Assembly: GCF_018283645.1 (NCBI RefSeq)
Contig: NZ_JAGSXH010000011.1
Coordinates: 26,442 to 90,441 of the forward strand
Source of the DNA: Actinocrinis puniceicyclus
GTDB lineage: Bacteria > Actinomycetota > Actinomycetes > Streptomycetales > Catenulisporaceae
Length of the DNA: 64,000 bases
Reading direction: 5' to 3'
The notes beneath the pieces are model-generated. The model made no database searches, was not told the origin of the DNA, and saw only the letters and a list, made by a program, of their open reading frames with translations. The translations under genes were made by a program, and so were the position numbers. Shown in pieces: positions 17,870 to 27,305 of the stretch; within the stretch, counting starts at the first letter, position 1, and the number at the start of each line of letters is the position of its first letter.

Positions 17870-18190
17870 GAACAGCCTTCCGTCTGCCGACGGGCACGAC
17901 GAAGCCACGGCCGTTAAGGCCGCGGTTCTCTTCCGCTCAGTCGCGCTCGCTCGGCGCCTCGCCCCATCTGACTCTGCGAGCCCCCGGCGGAAACTCACGC
18001 CGCGGGTGGCGCGCCCGGGTCCGTTCGATTCGCTTGACCGGAATCCGTCGCGTGGGGCCTGACGCCATGACACTGCCTGATTGTTGCCGCAAACCCCAAA
18101 TCCTTCGGATGTGGTTTAAATCACAGCAAATACACCCTCCGTGGATATCCGTTAACGCTTCGTCGAGCCCGAGCAGGTCACGTTATTGAT
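17870..18190 (-). other. Long 5' leader of the transglycosylase gene
   Basis: About 320 bp lie between the phoH terminator and the GTG of the transglycosylase gene with no convincing gene. Wall-hydrolase genes in actinobacteria often carry c-di-AMP (ydaO) riboswitches here. A GTCAG...AGGCG stretch near 17965-17985 on the minus strand is vaguely reminiscent of the riboswitch core, but the full consensus could not be recognised. Confidence 0.3.
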
Positions 18191-18191
18191 C

Positions 18192-18232
18192 AAAAAAGCC
18201 GCAAAAGGCCCCGGGAATCGCTTCCCGGGGCC
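18192..18232 (-). terminator. Rho-independent terminator of phoH
   Basis: On the minus strand a perfect 11-bp stem (GGCCCCGGGAA/TTCCCGGGGCC, loop GCGA) is followed by TTTTGCGGCTTTTTT. It lies 78 bp downstream of the phoH stop. This is the clearest intrinsic terminator in the window. Confidence 0.88.
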
Positions 18233-18309
18233 AAAAGTATGTGGCATGCGTCACAACGCGGTCCGCTTCCCAGCCACCCCGGACGGGCCGCGGACCGCGC
18301 GTACCGCGC

Positions 18310-19647
18310 TCAGACCGCCAGATCCTCCAGCATCTCGGTGACCATGGCGGCGATCGGCGAGCGCTCGGAGCGACTGAGGGTCACGTGCGCGAACAGCGGG
18401 TGGCCCTTGAGCTTCTCCACCACCGCCACCACGCCGTCGTAGCGGCCGACACGCAGGTTGTCACGCTGCGCAACGTCGTGCGTCAGCACGATCCGCGACC
18501 CCGAGCCGATCCGGGAGAGCACCGTGAGCAGCACATTGCGTTCCAGCGACTGCGCCTCGTCCACGATCACGAAGGAGTCGTGCAGAGAGCGGCCGCGGAT
18601 GTGCGTGAGCGGCAGGACCTCCAGCATGCCGCGATCCACCACCTCGTCGATCACGTCGCTGGTCGTCAGCGCGCCGAGGGTGTCGAACACCGCCTGTCCC
18701 CAGGGGTTCATCTTCTCCCCCTCGGTGCCGGGCAGGTAGCCGAGCTCCTGGCCGCCGACCGCGTACAACGGCCGGAAGACAACCACCTTCCGGTGCTGGC
18801 GGCGCTCCATGACCGCCTCAAGGCCCGCGCACAGCGCCAGCGCCGACTTGCCGGTTCCGGCCCGCCCGCCGAGCGAGACGATCCCGACCTCCGGATCCAG
18901 CAGCAGATCCAGCGCGATGCGTTGCTCGGCGGAACGGCCGTGCAATCCGAACGCCTCGCGATCGCCGCGCACCAACCGCACCTGCTTGTCCGCCGTGACC
19001 CGGCCCAGCGCCTTACCGCGCTCGGACACCAGCACAAGGCCGGTGTGGCACGGCAGGTCAGCGGCCTCAGGCAGCTCGACCTTGCCCTCCTCGTAGAGGC
19101 GGTCCACCACGTTGCCGCCGATCTCCAGCTCCGCCATGCCCGTGTAACCGGAGGTGACCGCGAGCTCCGCTCGGTACTCCTCGGCCGGCAACCCGACCGC
19201 GGCCGCCTTGACCCGCAGCGGCAGGTCCTTGGAGACCAGCGTGACCTGCCGCCCCTCAGCCTCCAGGTTCTTGGCCACCGAGAGAATGCGCGTGTCGTTG
19301 TCCGGCGAGGCGACCGCGGGGCGGAAGCCGGGCGGCAAGACGGTCGGGTCGGTGTGGTTGAGCTCGACACGCAGCGTGCCGTCCGCGGGCCCGACCGGTA
19401 TGGGCGCGTCGAGACGCCCGTGCTTCACGCGCAGTTCGTCGAGCATCCGCAGCGCGGACCGCGCGAAGTATCCGAGTTCGGGGTGGTGACGCTTGCCTTC
19501 GAGTTCACTGACGACCACCAGCGGGATGACGATCTCGTGTTCGTCGAAGCGGGTGATCGCGGCCGGGTCCGCGAGGAGGACGCTGGTGTCCAGCACGAAA
19601 GTGCGCCGTTCGGAACGGGCGGAACGGCGCTTGGTTGTAACGGCCAC
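18310..19647 (-). CDS. phoH: PhoH2-type PIN domain and PhoH ATPase protein
   Basis: 445 residues. Residues ~15-150 are a PIN-domain RNase ([12 protein letters not shown] with the first catalytic Asp, [33 protein letters not shown]). Residues ~235-445 are the PhoH ATPase with Walker A GRAGTGKS (261-268) and Walker [12 protein letters not shown]. Mycobacterial PhoH2 is an RNA helicase and sequence-specific RNase. The GTG at 19647 has AGGGAG about 9 nt upstream. It ends at a strong intrinsic terminator. Confidence 0.94.
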   Translation of the reverse strand: MAVTTKRRSARSERRTFVLDTSVLLADPAAITRFDEHEIVIPLVVVSELEGKRHHPELGYFARSALRMLDELRVKHGRLDAPIPVGPADGTLRVELNHTDPTVLPPGFRPAVASPDNDTRILSVAKNLEAEGRQVTLVSKDLPLRVKAAAVGLPAEEYRAELAVTSGYTGMAELEIGGNVVDRLYEEGKVELPEAADLPCHTGLVLVSERGKALGRVTADKQVRLVRGDREAFGLHGRSAEQRIALDLLLDPEVGIVSLGGRAGTGKSALALCAGLEAVMERRQHRKVVVFRPLYAVGGQELGYLPGTEGEKMNPWGQAVFDTLGALTTSDVIDEVVDRGMLEVLPLTHIRGRSLHDSFVIVDEAQSLERNVLLTVLSRIGSGSRIVLTHDVAQRDNLRVGRYDGVVAVVEKLKGHPLFAHVTLSRSERSPIAAMVTEMLEDLAV

Positions 19648-20026
19648 TTAGCACGACTCCCTGTGGCGCACCGTCACCGGCGCGCCCTGTACGAGGGTGG
19701 GACTTGCACACCGGTCACAACGGTAAGGAAGGGGGGCGGCTCCAGACGACGAGTTCCGGGGTCTTCTGGCGTGACCGCGGCTTCGTGGCGGCCGTGGATC
19801 GAACACCGGAGAGAAAGGCGCTCCCCGCCGCTCCATCCGCGCAGCCGCCGCGGCGACGATCGAAGACGCAGAGTTTTCGGCTGACCACCGGGTCGTGCGG
19901 GACAGGCGTTCGGCGTCTGCCAGCCGGGCCGGAGTCACACGTCATACCAGGGCATTACCCGTCGCGGCCTATGCGAAAACGGCTCCGGCGGGTCCTTGGC
20001 CGAGACCTGGCGCCCCCACCGCGCCA
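19648..20026. other. Intergenic region upstream of phoH
   Basis: 379 bp between the cis-prenyltransferase stop and the phoH start, both minus-strand. It must hold the phoH promoter; no clear -10/-35 pair or hairpin was identified. A 111-codon frame on the plus strand is Arg/Pro-rich and not credible. Confidence 0.5.
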
Positions 20027-20788
20027 TCACGCACCATAACGGCGTTGACGCAGACTGTAATCGCGCAGCGCGCGCAGGAAATCAATCTTGCGGAACGCGG
20101 GCCAGAAAGCCTCGCAGAAATAAAACTCGGAATGCGCCGATTGCCACAGCATGAATCCGGAAAGCCGCTGTTCCCCGGACGTGCGGATAAGCAGGTCCGG
20201 ATCGGGCAGGCCGCGGGTGTACAGATGCTGCGCGATGTGCTCCACATCGATAACCTGCGCGAGGTCCTCGATCGAGGTGCCGCGCTCGGCCTGTTCCTGC
20301 AGCAGCGAGCGCACCGCGTCCGCGATCTCCTGGCGGCCGCCGTAGCCGATGGCCGCGTTGACCACGAGGCCGGGGTTGTCCGCGGTCCGCGCGCCGATCT
20401 CCTTGAGGGTGCGGGCGAAGTCGCCGGGCAGCAGGTCGAGCGCGCCGAGCGGGCGGACGCGCCAGCGCCCGGTCTCGGCGAGGCTGCGCACCGAACCCTC
20501 GATGATCCGCAGCAGGTCGGCCAGTTCGTCGGCGGGCCGGTTGAAGTTGTCGGTCGAGAACAGCCACAGCGTCACCACCTCGACCCCGGCCTCCTCGCAC
20601 CAGCCGAGCAGGTCGTGGATCTTGTCCGCGCCGCGCTGGTGCCCGGTGGCGATCTGCTCGCCGACGGACTTGGCCCAGCGCCGATTGCCGTCCATGATCA
20701 CGCCGACATGGCGCGGTATGCGGGAGCGGTCGAGTCTCGCGGTCAACCGCTTCTCGTACACGCCGTAGACGAGGTCTCGCACGCTCAT
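20027..20788 (-). CDS. Isoprenyl (cis-prenyl) transferase
   Basis: 253-residue cis-prenyltransferase condensing IPP with an allylic diphosphate to make Z-prenyl diphosphates for wall lipid carriers. Family motifs: HVGVIMDGNRRWAK with the catalytic Asp, TLWLFSTDNFNRP, VNAAIGYGGRQEI and LLIRTSGEQRLSGFMLWQSAHSEFYF. The position next to hemolysin III and DUF255 genes matches mycobacterial Rv1086, a short-chain Z,E-farnesyl diphosphate synthase, so a short-chain product is possible. Chain length cannot be read with confidence. Confidence 0.93.
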   Translation of the reverse strand: MSVRDLVYGVYEKRLTARLDRSRIPRHVGVIMDGNRRWAKSVGEQIATGHQRGADKIHDLLGWCEEAGVEVVTLWLFSTDNFNRPADELADLLRIIEGSVRSLAETGRWRVRPLGALDLLPGDFARTLKEIGARTADNPGLVVNAAIGYGGRQEIADAVRSLLQEQAERGTSIEDLAQVIDVEHIAQHLYTRGLPDPDLLIRTSGEQRLSGFMLWQSAHSEFYFCEAFWPAFRKIDFLRALRDYSLRQRRYGA

Positions 20789-20841
20789 CTCCGACGCCTC
20801 TCCTCGACCCAGCGGTTCTCCTGCGGAACCCTATCCCCATG

Positions 20842-20878
20842 ACAGCCGCCCCGGCCCCGGGAGAAGCGGGGCGGCTGT
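20842..20878 (-). terminator. 12-bp perfect hairpin downstream of pckG
   Basis: ACAGCCGCCCCG and CGGGGCGGCTGT form a perfect 12-bp stem with a 13-nt loop between the pckG stop (20920) and the prenyltransferase start (20788). Confidence 0.65.
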
Positions 20879-20919
20879 GAGGATCTGGTGAAGATCCGTT
20901 CAGATGACGGCGCGTCGGC

Positions 20920-22743
20920 TCAGCCGAGCCGCGCCTCCAGGGCACGCAGTTCCTGCCACAGCGGCTGCGGCAGGTGCTCGCCGAAGCGCTCGAAGTGAGC
21001 CGGGATCAGCTGCGCCTCGTGCCGCCACGCCTCGGCGTCCACCGAGAGCAGCTGCTCCAGGTCCTTCCCGTCGATCTCCAGGCCGTCCAGGTCGAGCGCG
21101 TCCCGGGTCGGTACCGTCCCGATCGGCGTCTCAACACCCTGGGCTCGGCCGTCGAGCCGGTCGACGATCCACTTGAGCACGCGGATGTTCTCGCCGAAGC
21201 CGGGCCACAGGAAGCGGCCGTCGGCGCCCTTGCGGAACCAGTTCACGTAGAAGATGCGCGGCAGCTTCGCCGGGTCGGCTCCGGCGCCGACCTCAAGCCA
21301 GTGCCCGAAGTAGTCGCCCATGTTGTAGCCGCAGAACGGCAGCATCGCGAAGGGGTCGTAGCGCAGTTCCCCGACTGTGCCCTCGGCCGCCGCGGTCTTC
21401 TCGGAGGAGACGTTCGCGCCGAGGAAGACCCCGTGCCGCCACGAGAGCGCCTCGGTGACCAGCGGCACGGAGGTGGCGCGCCGGCCGCCGAACAGGATGG
21501 CGCTGATCGGCACGCCCGCGGGGTCCTCCCACTCGGGGGCTATCGTCGGGCACTGCGCGGCCGGAACGCAGAAGCGGGAGTTGGGGTGCGCGGCGGGCTC
21601 AGGCGAGTCGGGCGTCCAGTCCCGGCCCTTCCAGTCGGTCAGGTGCGCCGGAGGCCGCCTGGTCAGACCCTCCCACCACACGTCGCCGTCATCGGTCAGG
21701 GCGACGTTGGTGAACATGGTGTTGGCGGTCAGCGTGGCGATGGCGTTGGCGTTGGTTTGCTCACCGGTGCCAGGTGCGACGCCGAAGAAGCCGGCCTCGG
21801 GGTTGATCGCGTAGAGACGGCCGTCCTCGCCGAAACGCATCCACGCTATGTCGTCGCCGACCGTCTCGACCTTCCAGCCGGGAATCGCCGGGGAAAGCAT
21901 GGCCAGGTTCGTCTTACCGCAGGCAGACGGGAAACCGGCGGCTATGTACCGTGGCTCGCCGTTCGGCGGAGTCAGCTTGAGGATGAGCATGTGCTCGGCG
22001 AGCCAGCCCTCGTCGCGGGCCATGACCGAGGCTATGCGCAAGGCGTAGCACTTCTTGCCGAGCAGTGCGTTACCGCCGTATCCCGAGCCGTACGACCAGA
22101 TCTCGCGGTCCTCGGGGAAGTGGGTGATGTACTTGGTCGTGTTGCAGGGCCAAGGCACGTCGGCCCGGCCGGGCTCCAGCGGGGCGCCGACCGAGTGGAC
22201 GGCCTTGACGAAGGCGCCGTTCTCGCCGAGTTCGTTGAGCACCGCCTTGCCCACGCGGGTCATGATCCGCATCGACAACGCGACATAGGCGGAGTCGGTG
22301 ATCTCGACGCCGAGCGCGGAGAGCGGCGAACCGACCGGGCCCATCGAGAAGGGCACCACGTACATGGTGCGTCCGCGCATCGCGCCGTCGAACAGACCGT
22401 GCAGCGTCTGGCGCATCTGAGCGGGAGCGACCCAGTTGTTGGTCGGACCGGCGTCGATCTCGCGCCGCGAGCAGATGAAGGTGCGGTCCTCGACGCGGGC
22501 GACGTCGGACGGGTCCGAGGCCGCATAGAAGGAGTTGGGCCGCTTCGCGGGGTTCAGCCGCCGCAGCGTGCCCTTGGCAACCAGTTCGTCGGTGAGCCCG
22601 GCCCATTCTTCGTCGGAGCCGTCGCACCACACGACGCGCTCGGGCTTGGCCAACGCGGCGATTTCAGTCACCCAGGAGAGCAGTTCCGGGTGACGGGTCG
22701 GTGGATTCTCAGACAAAATGGGTTCAGCAAGGGCAAAGGTCAT
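20920..22743 (-). CDS. pckG: Phosphoenolpyruvate carboxykinase (GTP)
   Basis: 607-residue GTP-dependent PEPCK converting oxaloacetate and GTP to PEP, CO2 and GDP, the entry step of gluconeogenesis. The P-loop [15 protein letters not shown] with its hyper-reactive cysteine, the metal/guanine region [31 protein letters not shown], and [17 protein letters not shown] are all present. The ATG at 22743 is chosen because AGGAG lies 8 nt upstream; the GTG at 22752 abuts that sequence. A TATAGT -10 lies at 22807-22812, giving a ~57-nt leader. It ends with a perfect hairpin. Confidence 0.96.
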   Translation of the reverse strand: MTFALAEPILSENPPTRHPELLSWVTEIAALAKPERVVWCDGSDEEWAGLTDELVAKGTLRRLNPAKRPNSFYAASDPSDVARVEDRTFICSRREIDAGPTNNWVAPAQMRQTLHGLFDGAMRGRTMYVVPFSMGPVGSPLSALGVEITDSAYVALSMRIMTRVGKAVLNELGENGAFVKAVHSVGAPLEPGRADVPWPCNTTKYITHFPEDREIWSYGSGYGGNALLGKKCYALRIASVMARDEGWLAEHMLILKLTPPNGEPRYIAAGFPSACGKTNLAMLSPAIPGWKVETVGDDIAWMRFGEDGRLYAINPEAGFFGVAPGTGEQTNANAIATLTANTMFTNVALTDDGDVWWEGLTRRPPAHLTDWKGRDWTPDSPEPAAHPNSRFCVPAAQCPTIAPEWEDPAGVPISAILFGGRRATSVPLVTEALSWRHGVFLGANVSSEKTAAAEGTVGELRYDPFAMLPFCGYNMGDYFGHWLEVGAGADPAKLPRIFYVNWFRKGADGRFLWPGFGENIRVLKWIVDRLDGRAQGVETPIGTVPTRDALDLDGLEIDGKDLEQLLSVDAEAWRHEAQLIPAHFERFGEHLPQPLWQELRALEARLG

Positions 22744-22806
22744 CGTGCGCACTCCTAGGTGACGCCGGGGGTCCGCACCTCCCGGGCGTGATGAGGGGTG
22801 TTTTGG

Positions 22807-22812
22807 ACTATA
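22807..22812 (-). promoter_or_regulatory. -10 hexamer TATAGT, likely pckG promoter
   Basis: Minus-strand TATAGT, close to consensus, about 65 bp before the pckG ATG. No good -35 was seen at 16-18 bp, so an activator or extended contact may be needed. Confidence 0.5.
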
Positions 22813-22857
22813 GCCACGAGTGTCCGCATCGTGGACCCCCCAATCCTACGAACGAGT

Positions 22858-22882
22858 AACTTACGGGTCCGTAGGTTACGCT
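22858..22882 (+). promoter_or_regulatory. Palindromic operator over a TACGCT -10
   Basis: AACTTACGG-GT-CCGTAGGTT (22858-22877) is an imperfect palindrome matching at 8 of 9 arm positions. It abuts a TACGCT hexamer at 22877-22882 that could be the -10 for the hemolysin III gene. The position would suit a TetR-type repressor. The pckG promoter lies 46 bp away on the other strand. Confidence 0.45.
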
Positions 22883-22977
22883 GGAGGGGCCAGCGGCAGC
22901 ACCGGCGCGGCATGGTGCGATGTCCGGAAATACGCCGACGGAGAAGGCCGCGTCGGCGGTCGAGACGGGAGCGCAGT

Positions 22978-23733
22978 GTGACTAATCTCATGGGCGCGGG
23001 CGGAGACGCGCTTGAACCGCGAGGCTCGGCTGTGAGGCACGTCTCCCCCGGTCAGGCTGTGGCGTCCGCCACAGAGGCGGCCGCGGCGCGGCTGCAGAGC
23101 GCGAAACCCAAGCTGCGCGGCTGGTTCCACGCGGGGGTCTTCCCGCTCGCGCTGGCGGCCGGGATCGTGTTGATCGCGCTGGCGCCGACCACGGGCACCG
23201 CGGTGGCGTGCGCGATCTTCGCGGTCAGTTCGTGGCTGCTGTTCGGTGTGAGCGGGGTCTACCACCGCGGTACCTGGACGCCGAGGACGCACGCGGTGTT
23301 GCGGCGCTTGGACCACACCAACATCTTCCTGATCATCGCCGGCACGTACACGCCGCTCGCGGTCGTACTGCTGCCGCGCAACTCGGCCGGGGTGCTGCTG
23401 ACGCTGGTGTGGGCGGGCGCGCTGATCGGCATCGGGATGCGCGTGTTCTGGCTGCACGCGCCACGGTGGGTGTACGTGCCCTGCTATCTAGCGCTCGGCT
23501 GGGCCGCAGTCTTCTACATGCCGCAGTTCCTGCGTTCCGGCGGTTGGAGCGTCGTGGGACTGGTCATCGCGGGCGGGCTGCTCTACTCGATCGGCGCGGT
23601 GGTGTACGCGCTCAAACGGCCGAATCCGTCGCCTCGGTGGTTCGGCTTCCACGAGATCTTCCATCTGTTCACCATCGCGGCCTTCACCTGCCACTACGTC
23701 GCGATCTCGATCACGGTGTACACGCTGGCGTGA
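22978..23733 (+). CDS. Hemolysin III / PAQR-family membrane protein
   Basis: 251 residues with about seven hydrophobic helices. The PAQR metal-binding motifs are present: SGVYHRGTWTPRTHAVLRRLDHTNIFLIIAGTYTP after helix 2 and a FHEIFHLFTIAAFTCHYV motif before the last helix, supplying His residues for a zinc site. Bacterial Hly-III proteins are poorly understood; membrane hydrolase or receptor-like roles have been proposed. The GTG at 22978 is preceded by GGGAG at 6 nt. It is divergent from pckG, with a shared regulatory region. Confidence 0.88.
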   Translation: MTNLMGAGGDALEPRGSAVRHVSPGQAVASATEAAAARLQSAKPKLRGWFHAGVFPLALAAGIVLIALAPTTGTAVACAIFAVSSWLLFGVSGVYHRGTWTPRTHAVLRRLDHTNIFLIIAGTYTPLAVVLLPRNSAGVLLTLVWAGALIGIGMRVFWLHAPRWVYVPCYLALGWAAVFYMPQFLRSGGWSVVGLVIAGGLLYSIGAVVYALKRPNPSPRWFGFHEIFHLFTIAAFTCHYVAISITVYTLA

Positions 23734-23796
23734 GCCCGGACGGCTCCCACCTCGGCGACGGGCCTCGGGTCGGGCGGGCCTCAGACCGGACGGGCC

Positions 23797-25593
23797 TCAG
23801 GCGCAGAAAGGACCCGGGCATACAAACGCCGCGGGCACGTCCGACAACAGCGCCTCGGCGACCGCGAGGCCGTAACCGGCGAAACGCGGCGCGCGTTCAG
23901 CCAGCCGGGCGGCCGCGGCCAGGGCGCGGTGGGCGTCGTCGAGATGGTCGAGCGAACCGGCGGTGACGGCGTACGCGACGAATCCGGCCGCCGCGGCGGA
24001 CGTCCCGGAGGGGGTCGCGTTGTCCGTCGGGTCGCTCGGCCGGAAGTACAGCGCGTCCGCGTCCTCCGCCGTGTCGTGGAAACCCGTCTCGGAGACGAAC
24101 TGCGCCCGGACCGTCTCCAGCAGGCTCGCCGCGCGGTCGAGCCACTGCTTGTCACCGGTCGCGGAATACAGCACGCAGAAGCCCTCAGCGACGCAGCCGT
24201 AGTCCTCCAGGACCCCGGGGTTCGACGAAGCAATTGCGTCCCGTGAGGTGCGCACGATGCGTCCTTCGCTCATGTGCACGTCGGCGAGCAGCCGGGCCGC
24301 GCCCAGCGCCGCGTCGAGCAGATGTGGCTGTTCGAAGGCCAGTGCCGCCTCCACGAGCGCCGTGATCGCCAGTCCGTTCCAGGCGGCGACGACCTTGTCG
24401 TCTCGGCGCGGCTGCGGCCGCTCGCCGCGATTCTCCAGCAGGGTGATGCGGAGCCGGTGGTAGCGCGGCTCGTCGTCCGGCATCGGATCGACGGGCATTT
24501 GCAGGACCGACGTGCCGTGCTCGAAGGTTCCCTCTTCGGTGACGTTGAAGAACCGCGCGGCCCAGGTGCCGTCCGCTTCGCCGAGCGCCTCGCGCAGCTG
24601 GGCAGGCGTCCAGACGTATGTCAGGCCCTCGACGCCGTCGGTGTCCGCGTCGAGCGCGGAGGCGAAGCCGCCCCCGCCCGTGCGCAACGACACGAGCAGG
24701 AACTTCGCGGTCTGGATGGCGACACGCGCGAAGAAGCCGGAGCCGGTCGCCTTGTGCAGCAACGTGTATACACGCAATAGCAGTGCATTGTCGTAAAGCA
24801 TCTTCTCGAAGTGCGGGACCGTCCACGTCGCGTCGACCGCGTACCGGGCGAATCCGCCGGCGAGCTGATCGTAAATCCCTCCGCGCGCCATCGCCTCGCA
24901 GGTACGCCGCACCATGTCCAGGGCCTGAGGCGAGGAGGTGCGCGCGTGGTGGCGCAGCAGGTGCAGCAGCGTCATCGACGGCGGGAACTTGGGCGCGCCG
25001 CCGAAACCGGCGTGCGCTGGGTCGAATTCGCGCGCCAGCGCCTCGACCGCCACGGCCAGCGCGCCATCCCCCGGCGCGGCTCCGTCCACCGGCACGGCGC
25101 TCTGCGCGAGCCGGCCGGCGATGTCCTCCCCCACCTGCTCGACCTCGGAGCGCCGCTCCCGCCAGGTCGTGCTCACCGCGTCGAGCACGGCGCGGAACGA
25201 GGGCATACCGCCGCGCGATTCCCGCGGGAAGTACGTGCCGCAGTAGAAGGGGCGCCCCGCGGGCGTGGCGAACACGGTCATCGGCCAGCCGCCCTGACCG
25301 GTCATCGCCTGGGTCGCGGTCATGTATACGGCGTCGACGTCCGGCCGCTCCTCGCGGTCCACCTTGACGCACACGAACCCGGCGTTCATCGCCGCCGCCG
25401 TGCCCTGGTCCTCGAATGATTCGTGCGCCATCACGTGGCACCAATGGCAGGCCGCGTACCCGATCGAGATGAGCAGCGGCACGTCCCGGCGCCGCGCCTC
25501 GGCGAACGCCTCCTCACCCCACGGCCACCAGTCCACCGGGTTGTCCGCGTGCTGGAGGAGGTAGGGCGAGGTCGCCGCGCCGAGCCGGTTCAT
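23797..25593 (-). CDS. DUF255 thioredoxin-domain protein (YyaL-like), shortened
   Basis: 598 residues. The N-terminal ~160 residues are the DUF255 thioredoxin-like domain: [15 protein letters not shown], a CHWC redox motif at 49-52 followed by [10 protein letters not shown], and GGWPMTVF. A six-hairpin (alpha/alpha)6 glycosidase-like domain follows ([43 protein letters not shown]). Relatives usually reach ~660-690 residues. Here the segment after LAVAEALL runs straight into [11 protein letters not shown], as if ~60 residues near the C-terminus were missing. The ATG at 25593 gives the family N-terminus MNRLG; the GTG two codons upstream is also possible. Confidence 0.88.
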   Translation of the reverse strand: MNRLGAATSPYLLQHADNPVDWWPWGEEAFAEARRRDVPLLISIGYAACHWCHVMAHESFEDQGTAAAMNAGFVCVKVDREERPDVDAVYMTATQAMTGQGGWPMTVFATPAGRPFYCGTYFPRESRGGMPSFRAVLDAVSTTWRERRSEVEQVGEDIAGRLAQSAVPVDGAAPGDGALAVAVEALAREFDPAHAGFGGAPKFPPSMTLLHLLRHHARTSSPQALDMVRRTCEAMARGGIYDQLAGGFARYAVDATWTVPHFEKMLYDNALLLRVYTLLHKATGSGFFARVAIQTAKFLLVSLRTGGGGFASALDADTDGVEGLTYVWTPAQLREALGEADGTWAARFFNVTEEGTFEHGTSVLQMPVDPMPDDEPRYHRLRITLLENRGERPQPRRDDKVVAAWNGLAITALVEAALAFEQPHLLDAALGAARLLADVHMSEGRIVRTSRDAIASSNPGVLEDYGCVAEGFCVLYSATGDKQWLDRAASLLETVRAQFVSETGFHDTAEDADALYFRPSDPTDNATPSGTSAAAAGFVAYAVTAGSLDHLDDAHRALAAAARLAERAPRFAGYGLAVAEALLSDVPAAFVCPGPFCA

Positions 25594-25659
25594 GGGCACA
25601 GTGTCCCATAGCGACTACCGATGGTTGCCTGTGCCGTTCACCGAGGCGTCCTGATCAGG

Positions 25660-26577
25660 TCAGCGGTTCGCCGCCGTGAACTGCGTGTAGCGCTCCTCAA
25701 TGGCCGACGGATCCGGCCTTTGCACGCGCGACCTCGGCACTTCCAGTCGAACGCCCGCCATCTCCTGCAGGCCGTGCCGCAGCATCGGACCGTCGACCTC
25801 GTGCAGGATGTCGAGCCGGACCTCGACCTTCAGATCGGGGCGTACGCCGAGGATGTCCTGGTCGTAAGCGGCATGGTGGATCTTGCACAGCGCCATGCCG
25901 TTGGAGACCGCGGGGATGCCCATCGGATGCTTGTCGCGGCGGATGTGCGCGGCGTCGAGCAGCGACGGGTGCGCTAGCCGACACATCGCGCAGCGCCTTT
26001 CGTAGGCGTGCATGACCCGTGCCCGGAAGACCGGCTGGTGTACCCGGCGATACGTCTGGACGGCGCGGTACTCGCGTTCCAGGACAGAAGGCGGAGCCTG
26101 CGCGATGGATTCGACCGGCACGTCGGTGGAGACGACGAACTGGTGACCGGTCGCTTCCTCGGCCACGGCGTAGACCGGAAAGATCGCCAGGTACTGGCTT
26201 TGGGCGATGCCGTAGAACCAGATCATGGGCAAGCGGTCCTCCATCGAGCCGCGCACTGCTCGATTGTCGGCCTGCTGCGGATCGGTACTGCGGTACTTGT
26301 AGCGCAGCAAGCCGTCTTCACCGAACGCATCCTCGTACGGGGCGGCTTGCGGGGACGGCCGGTAGGTGGTCAGCAACGACACGGCGCCGCGCAGAACCTT
26401 CGGCCTGCGGATACCCCGGTTGTGGTCGATCAGCGGGATGCGTTCGCCCTCGAAGCAGAAGCTCAGCAGTTCTTCGCGGGTGACCATCGGCGCCCCGTCG
26501 TCGCTCCTGGTGGACAGCCACGCGAACGCGGCGGCGCGGAAACGCGCGTCATACTCGGCGCTGCGCATCGTGGGCAT
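25660..26577 (-). CDS. HNH endonuclease, putative restriction type
   Basis: 305 residues. The C-terminal part (~190-250) is a complete HNH zinc-finger nuclease: ERRCAMC, then LLDAAHIR (the catalytic His in AAHI), then NGMALCKIHHAAYD. The N-terminal ~170 residues (RYKYRSTDPQQADNRAVRG, PMIWFYGIA, YLAIFPVYAVAEE) resemble the recognition region that precedes HNH in ScoMcrA-like or other modification-dependent enzymes. No methyltransferase lies nearby, favouring a type IV-like or solitary role. The ATG at 26577 has AAGGTG 5 nt upstream. Confidence 0.8.
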   Translation of the reverse strand: MPTMRSAEYDARFRAAAFAWLSTRSDDGAPMVTREELLSFCFEGERIPLIDHNRGIRRPKVLRGAVSLLTTYRPSPQAAPYEDAFGEDGLLRYKYRSTDPQQADNRAVRGSMEDRLPMIWFYGIAQSQYLAIFPVYAVAEEATGHQFVVSTDVPVESIAQAPPSVLEREYRAVQTYRRVHQPVFRARVMHAYERRCAMCRLAHPSLLDAAHIRRDKHPMGIPAVSNGMALCKIHHAAYDQDILGVRPDLKVEVRLDILHEVDGPMLRHGLQEMAGVRLEVPRSRVQRPDPSAIEERYTQFTAANR

Positions 26578-26745
26578 TCCGGCACCTTGGCATCCGTCTC
26601 AGTGCTTTGTCCAGCAATGCGGCCGGATCGATTTCAGCGGTCTGCCGCGGCGCCTCCCGCAGAGGCCGGGGCACCCGAGTAAGCCCGCGCGGCGCTCGGT
26701 TGACCTGCCCAGCGGCAGGCGACGGCGGCCGCTTGGGAGTTCCCT

Positions 26746-26751
26746 TATCGT
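26746..26751 (+). promoter_or_regulatory. -10 hexamer TATCGT, leaderless OsmC gene
   Basis: TATCGT, then 7 nt, then the ATG at 26759. It is the same hexamer and spacing as at xseB. Confidence 0.55.
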
Positions 26752-26758
26752 CGGCTGC

Positions 26759-27193
26759 ATGAGCGCAAGCGATGACACCCTACGCAGCGTCCGCGTCGAC
26801 CGTGTCGAGGCCGGACAGTACACCGCCACCAATCCGCGCGGCGGCACGATCAGTTTCGGCTCCGGCGGCGCCGCTTTCTCGCCGGTCGAGTTGCTGCTCG
26901 CCGCGATCGGCGGCTGCACCGCGATCGACGCCGACGTGGCCACGAGCCGGCACGCCGAGCCGACCGGCTTCTCCGTAACGGTCACCGGCCACAAGATCAG
27001 CGACGAACAGGGCAGCCGGATGACCGACCTGAACGTCACCTTCCGCGTTACCTTCCCGGAGGGCGCGGAAGGCGACGCGGCCCGCACGATCCTGCCGCGC
27101 GCCGTCAAGCTCTCGCACGACCGGTTGTGCACGGTCAGCCGCACGATCGAGGCCGGCACGCCGGTCACGTCGACGATCGCCGACGACGCGTGA
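26759..27193 (+). CDS. OsmC/Ohr-family protein
   Basis: 144-residue OsmC-type thiol peroxidase family protein. AFSPVELLLAAIGGCTAIDADVA carries the first conserved cysteine. The second reactive cysteine is in KLSHDRLCTVSRTI. Both are placed as in OsmC-like hydroperoxide reductases. It would reduce organic peroxides with a dithiol donor, or act in redox sensing. The start is set by TATCGT at 7 nt; no Shine-Dalgarno is present. Confidence 0.87.
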   Translation: MSASDDTLRSVRVDRVEAGQYTATNPRGGTISFGSGGAAFSPVELLLAAIGGCTAIDADVATSRHAEPTGFSVTVTGHKISDEQGSRMTDLNVTFRVTFPEGAEGDAARTILPRAVKLSHDRLCTVSRTIEAGTPVTSTIADDA

Positions 27194-27256
27194 GCACGGC
27201 GGCGTAGAACCCGAAACCGGACCACGCACCCGCTGACGCGGGGCGCGGCAGGCGCT

Positions 27257-27299
27257 TGTCAGTGCGTGTCAGGCCGATGTCAGGGGTGCGTGCGAACTT
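27257..27299 (+). promoter_or_regulatory. Three TGTCAG direct repeats before -10: SARP-box-like promoter
   Basis: TGTCAG occurs at 27257, 27267 and 27278, i.e. direct heptamer repeats (TGTCAGT, TGTCAGG, TGTCAGG) at 10-11 bp steps, one helical turn. The third heptamer ends at 27284 and a hexamer GAACTT (27294-27299) follows after 9 bp, with the ATG 6 nt later. Streptomyces SARP regulators bind just this layout: heptamer direct repeats at ~11-bp period with the last about 8 bp from the -10. A SARP-type gene ends 22 bp past this operon. Binding is inferred. Confidence 0.6.
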
Positions 27300-27305
27300 G
27301 GCGGC

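Noticed and set aside
17870..18073. N-terminal extension of the transglycosylase protein to 278 residues
   Set aside because: The extension lacks protein-like patterns, while the GTG at 17869 has a Shine-Dalgarno and starts just before a signal peptide.
19704..20039. 111-codon plus-strand frame between prenyltransferase and phoH
   Set aside because: Arg/Pro-rich composition, no motif, and it crosses the 3' end of the prenyltransferase gene.
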